Assembly: GCA_951799425.1 (NCBI GenBank)
Contig: OX637399.1
Location: 36,243,701 to 36,307,700 of the forward strand
Source of the DNA: Ilex aquifolium
Lineage: Eukaryota; Streptophyta; Magnoliopsida; Aquifoliales; Aquifoliaceae
Reading direction: 5' to 3'
Length of the DNA: 64,000 nucleotides
The notes under the pieces were generated by a model. The model searched no databases. It saw only the letters and a list, made by a program, of their open reading frames with translations, and had not been told where the DNA came from. A program made the translations under genes and the position numbers. Below are positions 53,301 to 64,000 of the stretch, piece after piece; the stretch's first letter is position 1, and every line of letters starts with the position of its first letter.

Positions 53301-53389
53301 TTAAAGGAGGACTACTTATTACACAAAACTTGCGTTACAATAGAGCCCATGCTAGATGATTTTTCATGACTTTTGTTGTGAATAAAATG
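50342..53389 (+). repeat. Block V unit 3, 8-monomer variant (3,048 bp)
   Basis: Order h1, h2, k, c*, chimera, c', AAGAATGGG-type, x. Its h1 carries CGGAAGAAAAAG (about 50602), shared with units 5 and 6. c* combines GATGATT with TTTGATG, a recombinant state shared with units 6 and 7. The fifth monomer (51870-52249) has a k-type front and a c-type back. Compared with unit 6, this unit looks shortened by one monomer at that point. Confidence 0.88.
51870..52249 (+). repeat. Chimeric k/c monomer in unit 3
   Basis: The front half matches k (GAAGATTGGG, then GAAAGAG), while the end has the c-type GCCC, GATGATT and TTTGTTG. In unit 6 the equivalent place holds a separate k (57974-58353) followed by a separate c (58354-58733). 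A crossover between those two would yield exactly this chimera and remove 380 bp. It also has a private A to C change (CATCCCAATT, about 52018) that abolishes a minus-strand TGA, which is why a 64-codon ATG-started frame appears on that strand only here. Confidence 0.8.
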
Positions 53390-55677
53390 GTTAGGGATTG
53401 AAGAATTCTTTACAATGCCGCAAGAATCATCTTAATCAGAGACCGGAGCAAAAAGTTATGTCAGAAATACTAAAGAATGGGAAATTACTTTTTTTTTTTT
53501 TCCTCGTGGAGGGGAATGGCCAACTATACCAAACTTCCATCACAGTTTCGAACTTGTTAGAAGATGAATCACCAATTTTGATCTCAATATATTGGTTAGG
53601 GTTTCAAGTTCTCTTTGCAATGCCGCAAGAATTAGCTCAATCCGAGTTCGGGAGAAAAAGTTATGTCGGATATAATATTTCATTTTAAAGGAGGACTACT
53701 TATTACACAAAACTTGCGTTACAATAGAGCCCATGCTAGAGGTTTTTTCATGACTTTTGATGTGAATAAAATGGTTAGGGATTGAAGAATTCTTTACAAT
53801 GCCGCAAGAATCATCATAATCAGAGACCGGAGCAAAAAGTTATGTCAGAAATACTAAAGAATGGGAAATTACTTTTTTTTTTTTTCCTCGTGGAGGGGAA
53901 TGGCCAACTATACCAAACTTCCATCACAATTTCGAAATTGTTAGAAGATGAATCACCAATTTTGATCTCAAAATATTGGTTAGGATTTCAAGTTCTCTTT
54001 GCAATGCCGCAAGAATTAGCTCAATCCGAGTTCGGGAGAAAGAGTTATGTCGGATATAATATTTCATTTTAAAGGAGGACTACTTATTACACAAAACTTG
54101 CCTTACAATAGAGCCCATGCTAGAGGATTTTTCATGACTTTTGATGTGAATAAAATGGTTAGGGATTGAAGAATTCTTTACATTGCCGCAAGAATCATCT
54201 TAATCAGAGACCGGAGCAAAAAGTTATGTCAGAAATACTGAAGATTGGGAAATTACTTTTTTTTGCCTTGTGGAGGGGAATGGCCAACTATACCAAACTT
54301 CCATCACAATTTCGAACTTGTTAGAAGATGAATCACCAATTTTGATCTCAATATATTGGTTAGGGTTTCAAGTTCTCTTTGCAATGCCGCAAGAATTAGC
54401 TCAATCCGAGTTCGGGAGAAAGAGTTATGTCGGATATAATATTTCATTTTAAAGGAGGACTACTTATTACACAAAACTTGTGTTACAATAGAGTCCATGC
54501 TAGAGGATTTTTCATGACTTTTGATGTGAATAAAATGGTTAGGGATTGAAGAATTCTTTACAATGCCGCAAGAATCATCTTAATCAGAGACCGGAGCAAA
54601 AAGTTATGTCAGAAATACTGAAGATTGGGAAATTACTTTTTTTTGCCTTGTGGAGGGGAATGGCCAACTATACCAAACTTCCATCACAATTTCGAACTTG
54701 TTAGAAGATGAATCACCAATTTTGATCTCAATATATTGGTTAGGGTTTCAAGTTCTCTTTGCAATGCCGCAAGAATTAGCTCAATCCGAGTTCGGGAGAA
54801 AAAGTTATGTCGGATATAATATTTCATTTTAAAGGAGGACTACTTATTACACAAAACTTGCGTTACAATAGAGCCCATGCTAGATGATTTTTCATGACTT
54901 TTGTTGTGAATAAAATGGTTAGGGATTGAAGAATTCTTTACAATGCCGCAAGAATCATCTTAATCAGAGACCGGAGCAAAAAGTTATGTCAGAAATACTA
55001 AAGAATGGGAAATTACTTTTTTTTGCCTTGTGGAGGGGAATGGCCAACTATACCAAACTTCCATCACAATTTCGAACTTGTTAGAAGATGAATCACCAAT
55101 TTTGATCTCAATATATTGGTTAGGGTTTCAAGTTCTCTTTGCAATGCCGCAAGAATTAGCTCAATCCGAGTTCGGGAGAAAGAGTTATGTCGGATATAAT
55201 ATTTCATTTTAAAGGAGGACTACTTATTACACAAAACTTGCGTTACAATAGAGTCCATGCTAGAGGATTTTTCATGACTTTTGATGTGAATAAAATGGTT
55301 AGGGATTGAAGAATTCTTTACAATGCCGCAAGAATCATCTTAATCAGAGACCGGAGCAAAAAGTTATGTCAGAAATACTGAAGATTGGGAAATTACTTTT
55401 TTTTGCCTTGTGGAGGGGAATGGCCAACTATACCAAACTTCCATCACAATTTCGAACTTGTTAGAAAATGAATCACCAATTTTAATCTGAATATATTTGT
55501 TAGGGTTTCAAGTTCTCTTTGCAATGCCGTAAGTATTAGCTCAATCCGAGTTCGGGAGAAAGAGTTATGTCGGATATAATATTTCATTTTAAAGGAGGAC
55601 TACTTATTACACAAAACTTGCGTTACAATAGAGCCCATGCTAGATGATTTTTCATGACTTTTGTTGTGAATAAAATG
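53390..55677 (+). repeat. Block V unit 4, canonical 6-mer with ACATTGCC marker
   Basis: Same order and length as unit 2, and shares its ACATTGCC marker (about 54179), placed 5,336 bp downstream. It lacks the CGGAAG marker. Confidence 0.9.
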
Positions 55678-56445
55678 GTTAGGGATTGAAGAATTCTTTA
55701 CAATGCCGCAAGAATCATCTTAATCAGAGACCGGAGCAAAAAGTTATGTCAGAAATACTAAAGAATGGGAAATTACTTTTTTTTTTTTTCCTCGTGGAGG
55801 GGAATGGCCAACTATACCAAACTTCCATCACAGTTTCGAACTTGTTAGAAGATGAATCACCAATTTTGATCTCAATATATTGGTTAGGGTTTCAAGTTCT
55901 CTTTGCAATGCCGCAAGAATTAGCTCAATCCGAGTTCGGAAGAAAAAGTTATGTCGGATATAATATTTCATTTTAAAGGAGGACTACTTATTACACAAAA
56001 CTTGCGTTACAATAGAGCCCATGCTAGAGGTTTTTTCATGACTTTTGATGTGAATAAAATGGTTAGGGATTGAAGAATTCTTTACAATGCCGCAAGAATC
56101 ATCATAATCAGAGACCGGAGCAAAAAGTTATGTCAGAAATACTAAAGAATGGGAAATTACTTTTTTTTTTTTTCCTCGTGGAGGGGAATGGCCAACTATA
56201 CCAAACTTCCATCACAATTTCGAAATTGTTAGAAGATGAATCACCAATTTTGATCTCAAAATATTGGTTAGGATTTCAAGTTCTCTTTGCAATGCCGCAA
56301 GAATTAGCTCAATCCGAGTTCGGGAGAAAGAGTTATGTCGGATATAATATTTCATTTTAAAGGAGGACTACTTATTACACAAAACTTGCGTTACAATAGA
56401 GCCCATGCTAGATGATTTTTCATGACTTTTGTTGTGAATAAAATG
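55678..56445 (+). repeat. Block V unit 5, isolated h1-h2 dimer (768 bp)
   Basis: Two 384-bp monomers directly followed by another h1-h2 pair, giving four 13-T monomers in a row. Its h1 has CGGAAGAAAAAG, as in units 3 and 6. After its h2 comes TTGCGTTAC with GATGATT and TTTGTTG, which normally precedes h1, rather than the TTGCCTTAC that normally follows h2. The join is thus between the middle of an h2 and the end of an x monomer, a clear recombination junction at about 56360-56420. Confidence 0.88.
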
Positions 56446-59400
56446 GTTAGGGATTGAAGAATTCTTTACAATGCCGCAAGAATCATCTTAATCAGAGACC
56501 GGAGCAAAAAGTTATGTCAGAAATACTAAAGAATGGGAAATTACTTTTTTTTTTTTTCCTCGTGGAGGGGAATGGCCAACTATACCAAACTTCCATCACA
56601 GTTTCGAACTTGTTAGAAGATGAATCACCAATTTTGATCTCAATATATTGGTTAGGGTTTCAAGTTCTCTTTGCAATGCCGCAAGAATTAGCTCAATCCG
56701 AGTTCGGAAGAAAAAGTTATGTCGGATATAATATTTCATTTTAAAGGAGGACTACTTATTACACAAAACTTGCGTTACAATAGAGCCCATGCTAGAGGTT
56801 TTTTCATGACTTTTGATGTGAATAAAATGGTTAGGGATTGAAGAATTCTTTACAATGCCGCAAGAATCATCATAATCAGAGACCGGAGCAAAAAGTTATG
56901 TCAGAAATACTAAAGAATGGGAAATTACTTTTTTTTTTTTTCCTCGTGGAGGGGAATGGCCAACTATACCAAACTTCCATCACAATTTCGAAATTGTTAG
57001 AAGATGAATCACCAATTTTGATCTCAAAATATTGGTTAGGATTTCAAGTTCTCTTTGCAATGCCGCAAGAATTAGCTCAATCCGAGTTCGGGAGAAAGAG
57101 TTATGTCGGATATAATATTTCATTTTAAAGGAGGACTACTTATTACACAAAACTTGCCTTACAATAGAGCCCATGCTAGAGGATTTTTCATGACTTTTGA
57201 TGTGAATAAAATGGTTAGGGATTGAAGAATTCTTTACAATGCCGCAAGAATCATCTTAATCAGAGACCGGAGCAAAAAGTTATGTCAGAAATACTGAAGA
57301 TTGGGAAATTACTTTTTTTTGCCTTGTGGAGGGGAATGGCCAACTATACCAAACTTCCATCACAATTTCGAACTTGTTAGAAGATGAATCACCAATTTTG
57401 ATCTCAATATATTGGTTAGGGTTTCAAGTTCTCTTTGCAATGCCGCAAGAATTAGCTCAATCCGAGTTCGGGAGAAAGAGTTATGTCGGATATAATATTT
57501 CATTTTAAAGGAGGACTACTTATTACACAAAACTTGTGTTACAATAGAGTCCATGCTAGAGGATTTTTCATGACTTTTGATGTGAATAAAATGGTTAGGG
57601 ATTGAAGAATTCTTTACAATGCCGCAAGAATCATCTTAATCAGAGACCGGAGCAAAAAGTTATGTCAGAAATACTGAAGATTGGGAAATTACTTTTTTTT
57701 GCCTTGTGGAGGGGAATGGCCAACTATACCAAACTTCCATCACAATTTCGAACTTGTTAGAAGATGAATCACCAATTTTGATCTCAATATATTGGTTAGG
57801 GTTTCAAGTTCTCTTTGCAATGCCGCAAGAATTAGCTCAATCCGAGTTCGGGAGAAAAAGTTATGTCGGATATAATATTTCATTTTAAAGGAGGACTACT
57901 TATTACACAAAACTTGCGTTACAATAGAGCCCATGCTAGATGATTTTTCATGACTTTTGATGTGAATAAAATGGTTAGGGATTGAAGAATTCTTTACAAT
58001 GCCGCAAGAATCATCTTAATCAGAGACCGGAGCAAAAAGTTATGTCAGAAATACTGAAGATTGGGAAATTACTTTTTTTTGCCTTGTGGAGGGGAATGGC
58101 CAACTATACCAAACTTCCATCACAATTTCGAACTTGTTAGAAGATGAATCACCAATTTTGATCTCAATATATTGGTTAGGGTTTCAAGTTCTCTTTGCAA
58201 TGCCGCAAGAATTAGCTCAATCCGAGTTCGGGAGAAAGAGTTATGTCGGATATAATATTTCATTTTAAAGGAGGACTACTTATTACACAAAACTTGTGTT
58301 ACAATAGAGTCCATGCTAGAGGATTTTTCATGACTTTTGATGTGAATAAAATGGTTAGGGATTGAAGAATTCTTTACAATGCCGCAAGAATCATCTTAAT
58401 CAGAGACCGGAGCAAAAAGTTATGTCAGAAATACTGAAGATTGGGAAATTACTTTTTTTTGCCTTGTGGAGGGGAATGGCCAACTATACCAAACTTCCAT
58501 CACAATTTCGAACTTGTTAGAAGATGAATCACCAATTTTGATCTCAATATATTGGTTAGGGTTTCAAGTTCTCTTTGCAATGCCGCAAGAATTAGCTCAA
58601 TCCGAGTTCGGGAGAAAAAGTTATGTCGGATATAATATTTCATTTTAAAGGAGGACTACTTATTACACAAAACTTGCGTTACAATAGAGCCCATGCTAGA
58701 TGATTTTTCATGACTTTTGTTGTGAATAAAATGGTTAGGGATTGAAGAATTCTTTACAATGCCGCAAGAATCATCTTAATCAGAGACCGGAGCAAAAAGT
58801 TATGTCAGAAATACTAAAGAATGGGAAATTACTTTTTTTTGCCTTGTGGAGGGGAATGGCCAACTATACCAAACTTCCATCACAATTTCGAACTTGTTAG
58901 AAGATGAATCACCAATTTTGATCTCAATATATTGGTTAGGGTTTCAAGTTCTCTTTGCAATGCCGCAAGAATTAGCTCAATCCGAGTTCGGGAGAAAAAG
59001 TTATGTCGGATATAATATTTCATTTTAAAGGAGGACTACTTATTACACAAAACTTGCGTTACAATAGAGCCCATGCTAGATGATTTTTCATGACTTTTGT
59101 TGTGAATAAAATGGTTAGGGATTGAAGAATTCTTTACAATGCCGCAAGAATCATCTTAATCAGAGACCGGAGCAAAAAGTTATGTCAGAAATACTAAAGA
59201 ATGGGAAATTACTTTTTTTTGCCTTGTGGAGGGGAATGGCCAACTATACCAAACTTCCATCACAATTTCGAACTTGTTAGAAGATGAATCACCAATTTTG
59301 ATCTCAATATATTGGTTAGGGTTTCAAGTTCTCTTTGCAATGCCGCAAGAATTAGCTCAATCCGAGTTCGGGAGAAAGAGTTATGTCGGATATAATATTT

Positions 59401-59873
59401 CATTTTAAAGGAGGACTACTTATTACACAAAACTTGCGTTACAATAGAGTCCATGCTAGAGGATTTTTCATGACTTTTGATGTGAATAAAATGGTTAGGG
59501 ATTGAAGAATTCTTTACAATGCCGCAAGAATCATCTTAATCAGAGACCGGAGCAAAAAGTTATGTCAGAAATACTGAAGATTGGGAAATTACTTTTTTTT
59601 GCCTTGTGGAGGGGAATGGCCAACTATACCAAACTTCCATCACAATTTCGAACTTGTTAGAAAATGAATCACCAATTTTAATCTGAATATATTTGTTAGG
59701 GTTTCAAGTTCTCTTTGCAATGCCGTAAGTATTAGCTCAATCCGAGTTCGGGAGAAAGAGTTATGTCGGATATAATATTTCATTTTAAAGGAGGACTACT
59801 TATTACACAAAACTTGCGTTACAATAGAGCCCATGCTAGATGATTTTTCATGACTTTTGTTGTGAATAAAATG
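56446..59873 (+). repeat. Block V unit 6, 9-monomer variant (3,428 bp)
   Basis: Order h1, h2, k, c*, k, c, c', AAGAATGGG-type, x. The k-c pair is duplicated relative to the canonical unit, and the extra c' is an AAGAATGGG-fronted monomer with a c-type back. c* has GATGATT with TTTGATG at about 57950. It is the longest unit and the likely parental form of unit 3, or a sibling of it. Confidence 0.88.
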
Positions 59874-62800
59874 GTTAGGGATTGAAGAATTCTTTACAAT
59901 GCCGCAAGAATCATCTTAATCAGAGACCGGAGCAAAAAGTTATGTCAGAAATACTGAAGAATGGGAAATTACTTTTTTTTTTTTTCCTCGTGGAGGGGAA
60001 TGGCCAACTATACCAAACTTCCATCACAGTTTCGAACTTGTTAGAAGATGAATCACCAATTTTGATCTCAATATATTGGTTAGGGTTTCAAGTTCTCTTT
60101 GCAATGCCGCAAGAATTAGCTCAATCCGAGTTCGGGAGAAAAAGTTATGTCGGATATAATATTTCATTTTAAAGGAGGACTACTTATTACACAAAACTTG
60201 CGTTACAATAGAGCCCATGCTAGAGGTTTTTTCATGACTTTTGATGTGAATAAAATGGTTAGGGATTGAAGAATTCTTTACAATGCCGCAAGAATCATCA
60301 TAATCAGAGACCGGAGCAAAAAGTTATGTCAGAAATACTAAAGAATGGGAAATTACTTTTTTTTCTTTTCCTCGTGGAGGGGAATGGCCAACTATACCAA
60401 ACTTCCATCACAATTTCGAAATTGTTAGAAGATGAATCACCAATTTTGATCTCAAAATATTGGTTAGGATTTCAAGTTCTCTTTGCAATGCCGCAAGAAT
60501 TAGCTCAATCCGAGTTCGGGAGAAAGAGTTATGTCGGATATAATATTTCATTTTAAAGGAGGACTACTTATTACACAAAACTTGCCTTACAATAGAGCCC
60601 ATGCTAGAGGATTTTTCATGACTTTTGATGTGAATAAAATGGTTAGGGATTGAAGAATTCTTTACAATGCCGCAAGAATCATCTTAATCAGAGACCGGAG
60701 CAAAAAGTTATGTCAGAAATACTGAAGATTGGGAAATTACTTTTTTTTGCCTTGTGGAGGGGAATGGCCAACTATACCAAACTTCCATCACAATTTCGAA
60801 CTTGTTAGAAGATGAATCACCAATTTTGATCTCAATATATTGGTTAGGGTTTCAAGTTCTCTTTGCAATGCCGCAAGAATTAGCTCAATCCGAGTTCGGG
60901 AGAAAGAGTTATGTCGGATATAATATTTCATTTTAAAGGAGGACTACTTATTACACAAAACTTGTGTTACAATAGAGTCCATGCTAGAGGATTTTTCATG
61001 ACTTTTGATGTGAATAAAATGGTTAGGGATTGAAGAATTCTTTACAATGCCGCAAGAATCATCTTAATCAGAGACCGGAGCAAAAAGTTATGTCAGAAAT
61101 ACTGAAGATTGGGAAATTACTTTTTTTTGCCTTGTGGAGGGGAATGGCCAACTATACCAAACTTCCATCACAATTTCGAACTTGTTAGAAGATGAATCAC
61201 CAATTTTGATCTCAATATATTGGTTAGGGTTTCAAGTTCTCTTTGCAATGCCGCAAGAATTAGCTCAATCCGAGTTCGGGAGAAAAAGTTATGTCGGATA
61301 TAATATTTCATTTTAAAGGAGGACTACTTATTACACAAAACTTGCGTTACAATAGAGCCCATGCTAGATGATTTTTCATGACTTTTGATGTGAATAAAAT
61401 GGTTAGGGATTGAAGAATTCTTTACAATGCCGCAAGAATCATCTTAATCAGAGACCGGAGCAAAAAGTTATGTCAGAAATACTGAAGATTGGGAAATTAC
61501 TTTTTTTTGCCTTGTGGAGGGGAATGGCCAACTATACCAAACTTCCATCACAATTTCGAACTTGTTAGAAGATGAATCACCAATTTTGATCTCAATATAT
61601 TGGTTAGGGTTTCAAGTTCTCTTTGCAATGCCGCAAGAATTAGCTCAATCCGAGTTCGGGAGAAAGAGTTATGTCGGATATAATATTTCATTTTAAAGGA
61701 GGACTACTTATTACACAAAACTTGTGTTACAATAGAGTCCATGCTAGAGGATTTTTCATGACTTTTGATGTGAATAAAATGGTTAGGGATTGAAGAATTC
61801 TTTACAATGCCGCAAGAATCATCTTAATCAGAGACCGGAGCAAAAAGTTATGTCAGAAATACTGAAGATTGGGAAATTACTTTTTTTTGCCTTGTGGAGG
61901 GGAATGGCCAACTATACCAAACTTCCATCACAATTTCGAACTTGTTAGAAGATGAATCACCAATTTTGATCTCAATATATTGGTTAGGGTTTCAAGTTCT
62001 CTTTGCAATGCCGCAAGAATTAGCTCAATCCGAGTTCGGGAGAAAAAGTTATGTCGGATATAATATTTCATTTTAAAGGAGGACTACTTATTACACAAAA
62101 CTTGCGTTACAATAGAGCCCATGCTAGATGATTTTTCATGACTTTTGTTGTGAATAAAATGGTTAGGGATTGAAGAATTCTTTACAATGCCGCAAGAATC
62201 ATCTTAATCAGAGACCGGAGCAAAAAGTTATGTCAGAAATACTAAAGAATGGGAAATTACTTTTTTTTGCCTTGTGGAGGGGAATGGCCAACTATACCAA
62301 ACTTCCATCACAATTTCGAACTTGTTAGAAGATGAATCACCAATTTTGATCTCAATATATTGGTTAGGGTTTCAAGTTCTCTTTGCAATGCCGCAAGAAT
62401 TAGCTCAATCCGAGTTCGGGAGAAAGAGTTATGTCGGATATAATATTTCATTTTAAAGGAGGACTACTTATTACACAAAACTTGCGTTACAATAGAGTCC
62501 ATGCTAGAGGATTTTTCATGACTTTTGATGTGAATAAAATGGTTAGGGATTGAAGAATTCTTTACAATGCCGCAAGAATCATCTTAATCAGAGACCGGAG
62601 CAAAAAGTTATGTCAGAAATACTGAAGATTGGGAAATTACTTTTTTTTGCCTGGTGGAGGGGAATTGCCAACTATACCAAACTTCCATCACAATTTCGAA
62701 CTTGTTAGAAAATGAATCACCAATTTTAATCTGAATATATTGGTTAGGGTTTCAAGTTCTCTTTGCAATGCCGCAAGAATTAGCTCAATCCGAGTTCGGG

Positions 62801-62921
62801 AGAAAAAGTTATGTCGGATATAATATTTCATTTTAAAGGAGGACTACTTATTACACAAAACTTGCGTTACAATAGAGCCCATGCTAGATGATTTTTCATG
62901 ACTTTTGTTGTGAATAAAATG
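59874..62921 (+). repeat. Block V unit 7, 8 monomers with a hybrid last monomer
   Basis: Order h1, h2, k, c*, k, c, AAGAATGGG-type, hybrid. Its h1 has CTGAAGAATGGG where others have CTAAAGAATGGG, and its h2 T-tract is interrupted by C at 60365. The next unit begins with h2 instead of h1, so an h1 has been lost at the right edge, where the hybrid lies. Confidence 0.85.
62542..62921 (+). repeat. Hybrid monomer at the lost-h1 junction
   Basis: The front has the x markers GAAAATGAATC and TTTTAATCTGAATAT, but it then switches to TTGGTT, GCAAGAATT, GAAAAAG, GCCC, GATGATT and TTTGTTG, a c-type back. It also has private GCCTGGTGG and GAATTGCC near 62651-62666. It is followed directly by h2 (CATCATAATC). 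A similar x/c hybrid class exists in block III, but the TTTTAATCTG front is specific to block V, so this one probably arose locally. Confidence 0.75.
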
Positions 62922-64000
62922 GTTAGGGATTGAAGAATTCTTTACAATGCCGCAAGAATCATCATAATCAGAGACCGGAGCAAAAAGTTATGTCAGAAAT
63001 ACTAAAGAATGGGAAATTACTTTTTTTTTTTTTCCTCGTGGAGGGGAATGGCCAACTATACCAAACTTCCATCACAATTTCGAAATTGTTAGAAGAAGAA
63101 TCACCAATTTTGATCTCAAAATATTGGTTAGGATTTCAAGTTCTCTTTGCAATGCCGCAAGAATTAGCTCAATCCGAGTTCGGGAGAAAGAGTTATGTCG
63201 GATATAATATTTCATTTTAAAGGAGGACTACTTATTACACAAAACTTGCCTTACAATAGAGCCCATGCTAGAGGATTTTTCATGACTTTTGATGTGAATA
63301 AAATGGTTAGGGATTGAAGAATTCTTTACAATGCCGCAAGAATCATCTTAATCAGAGACCGGAGCAAAAAGTTATGTCAGAAATACTGAAGATTGGGAAA
63401 TTACTTTTTTTTGCCTTGTGGAGGGGAATGGCCAACTATACCAAACTTCCATCACAATTTCGAACTTGTTAGAAGATGAATCACCAATTTTGATCTCAAT
63501 ATATTGGTTAGGGTTTCAAGTTCTCTTTGCAATGCCGCAAGAATTAGCTCAATCCGAGTTCGGGAGAAAGAGTTATGTCGGATATAATATTTCATTTTAA
63601 AGGAGGACTACTTATTACACAAAACTTGTGTTACAATAGAGTCCATGCTAGAGGATTTTTCATGACTTTTGATGTGAATAAAATGGTTAGGGATTGAAGA
63701 ATTCTTTACAATGCCGCAAGAATCATCTTAATCAGAGACCGGAGCAAAAAGTTATGTCAGAAATACTGAAGATTGGGAAATTACTTTTTTTTGCCTTGTG
63801 GAGGGGAATGGCCAACTATACCAAACTTCCATCACAATTTCGAACTTGTTAGAAGATGAATCACCAATTTTGATCTCAATATATTGGTTAGGGTTTCAAG
63901 TTCTCTTTGCAATGCCGCAAGAATTAGCTCAATCCGAGTTCGGGAGAAAAAGTTATGTCGGATATAATATTTCATTTTAAAGGAGGACTACTTATTACAC
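62922..64000 (+). repeat. Block V unit 8, partial (h2, k, start of c)
   Basis: Begins with an h2 that has a private T to A change (AGAAGAAGAATC, about 63096), then k with the TTGTGTTAC ending, then a monomer with GAAAAAG cut by the window edge. The array clearly continues beyond 64000. Confidence 0.88.

Larger units (their letters stand above)
48054..58725 (+). repeat. Second-tier repeat, period 5,336 bp, in block V
   Basis: Units 2+3 (48054-53389) and units 4+5+6 (from 53390) carry the same alternation of markers: ACATTGCC in units 2 and 4, CGGAAG in units 3, 5 and 6. Unit starts are separated by exactly 5,336 bp (48054 to 53390; 50342 to 55678). The simplest reading is that a pair of HOR units was duplicated together and the second copy was then modified by the h1-h2 duplication and the k-c difference. 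Confidence 0.8.
1..64000 (+). repeat. Satellite DNA array, ~380-bp monomer, ~168 tandem copies
   Basis: The same approximately 380-bp unit repeats head to tail from the first to the last base, always in the same orientation, with no unrelated sequence between copies. Copies differ by a small set of recurring substitutions plus T-tract length changes, and one 5-bp deletion class. The window opens inside half B of a monomer (1-170) and closes inside another that starts at 63686. Hand count of one consensus monomer gives about 36% G+C. Such arrays are typical of eukaryotic centromeric, pericentromeric or subtelomeric heterochromatin; which of these applies cannot be decided from sequence alone. 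I do not recognise the family by name. No transposon, gene or unique segment interrupts it, so every stretch longer than 300 bases here is satellite. Confidence 0.99.
45766..64000 (+). repeat. HOR block V: 6-monomer unit, 2,288 bp, with length variants
   Basis: The unit is two 384-bp monomers with 13-T tracts and CCTCGTGG (h1, with CACAGTTTCG; h2, with CATCATAATC and TCGAAATTG), then k (followed by TTGTGTTAC), c, an AAGAATGGG monomer, and an x with GAAAATGAATC and TTTTAATCTG. Lengths add up as 2 x 384 + 4 x 380 = 2,288. h1 starts are 45766, 48054, 50342, 53390, 55678, 56446 and 59874, so the unit lengths are 2288, 2288, 3048, 2288, 768, 3428 and about 3048. This is the most regular part of the window, consistent with the most recent amplification. 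Confidence 0.94.

Noticed and set aside
1..64000. CRISPR array or bacterial repeat region
   Set aside because: There are no short repeats separated by unique spacers; the whole unit is conserved. A 380-bp unit with nested HORs is a eukaryotic satellite pattern.
1..64000. Transposable element, e.g. tandem LTR or Helitron-derived repeats
   Set aside because: No terminal inverted repeats, target-site duplications, polypurine tract, primer-binding site or polymerase/transposase coding sequence were seen. An origin from a transposon fragment cannot be excluded but has no support here.

Overview
The whole 64-kb window is one uninterrupted, single-orientation tandem array of an approximately 380-bp satellite DNA monomer, about 168 copies (64000/380), running off both ends of the window. 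It is AT-rich: I counted 136 G+C in one consensus monomer, about 36%. I see no credible protein-coding gene, tRNA, rRNA, CRISPR array, transposon insertion or inversion. Monomer size, dimeric architecture, higher-order repeats (HORs) and apparent CpG decay point to eukaryotic constitutive heterochromatin (centromeric, pericentromeric or subtelomeric). A plant is my best guess, from the unit size and a perfect plant telo-box motif in most monomers, but I do not recognise the satellite family and cannot name a species.

Monomer anatomy (phase starting at the GTTAGGGATT motif, e.g. 171-550): half A (201 bp) and half B (179 bp) are diverged copies of one ancestral unit of roughly 180-200 bp. Their first 80 bases align without gaps with 62 identities, and both ends carry shared motifs. 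Half A has an EcoRI site within a 10-bp palindrome and a T-tract of 8 to 13. Half B starts with TTAGGGTTT, the reverse complement of the plant telo-box.

Layout: 128-5032, 5-monomer HOR (1,900 bp); 4342-12835, 11-monomer HOR (4,180 bp) present twice; 12711-13499, return to the 5-mer; 13500-18050, tandem 2,276-bp duplication containing 376-bp deletion monomers; 17980-22884, a second copy of the first block, offset 17,852 bp; 22583-24862, recombinant monomers; 24863-27142, 3-monomer duplication (1,140 bp); 27903-38165, 5- and 6-mer HOR (1,900/1,901/2,280 bp); 38166-45765, an irregular block with a 2,660-bp recurrence; 45766-64000, a young 6-monomer HOR (2,288 bp) with length variants and a second-tier 5,336-bp repeat.

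The array records repeated unequal exchange or segmental amplification at several nested scales. There is no gene system here; the interest is in repeat architecture. The GTG/TTG-started 60-96 codon reading frames that recur every monomer are by-products of the repeat, not genes.
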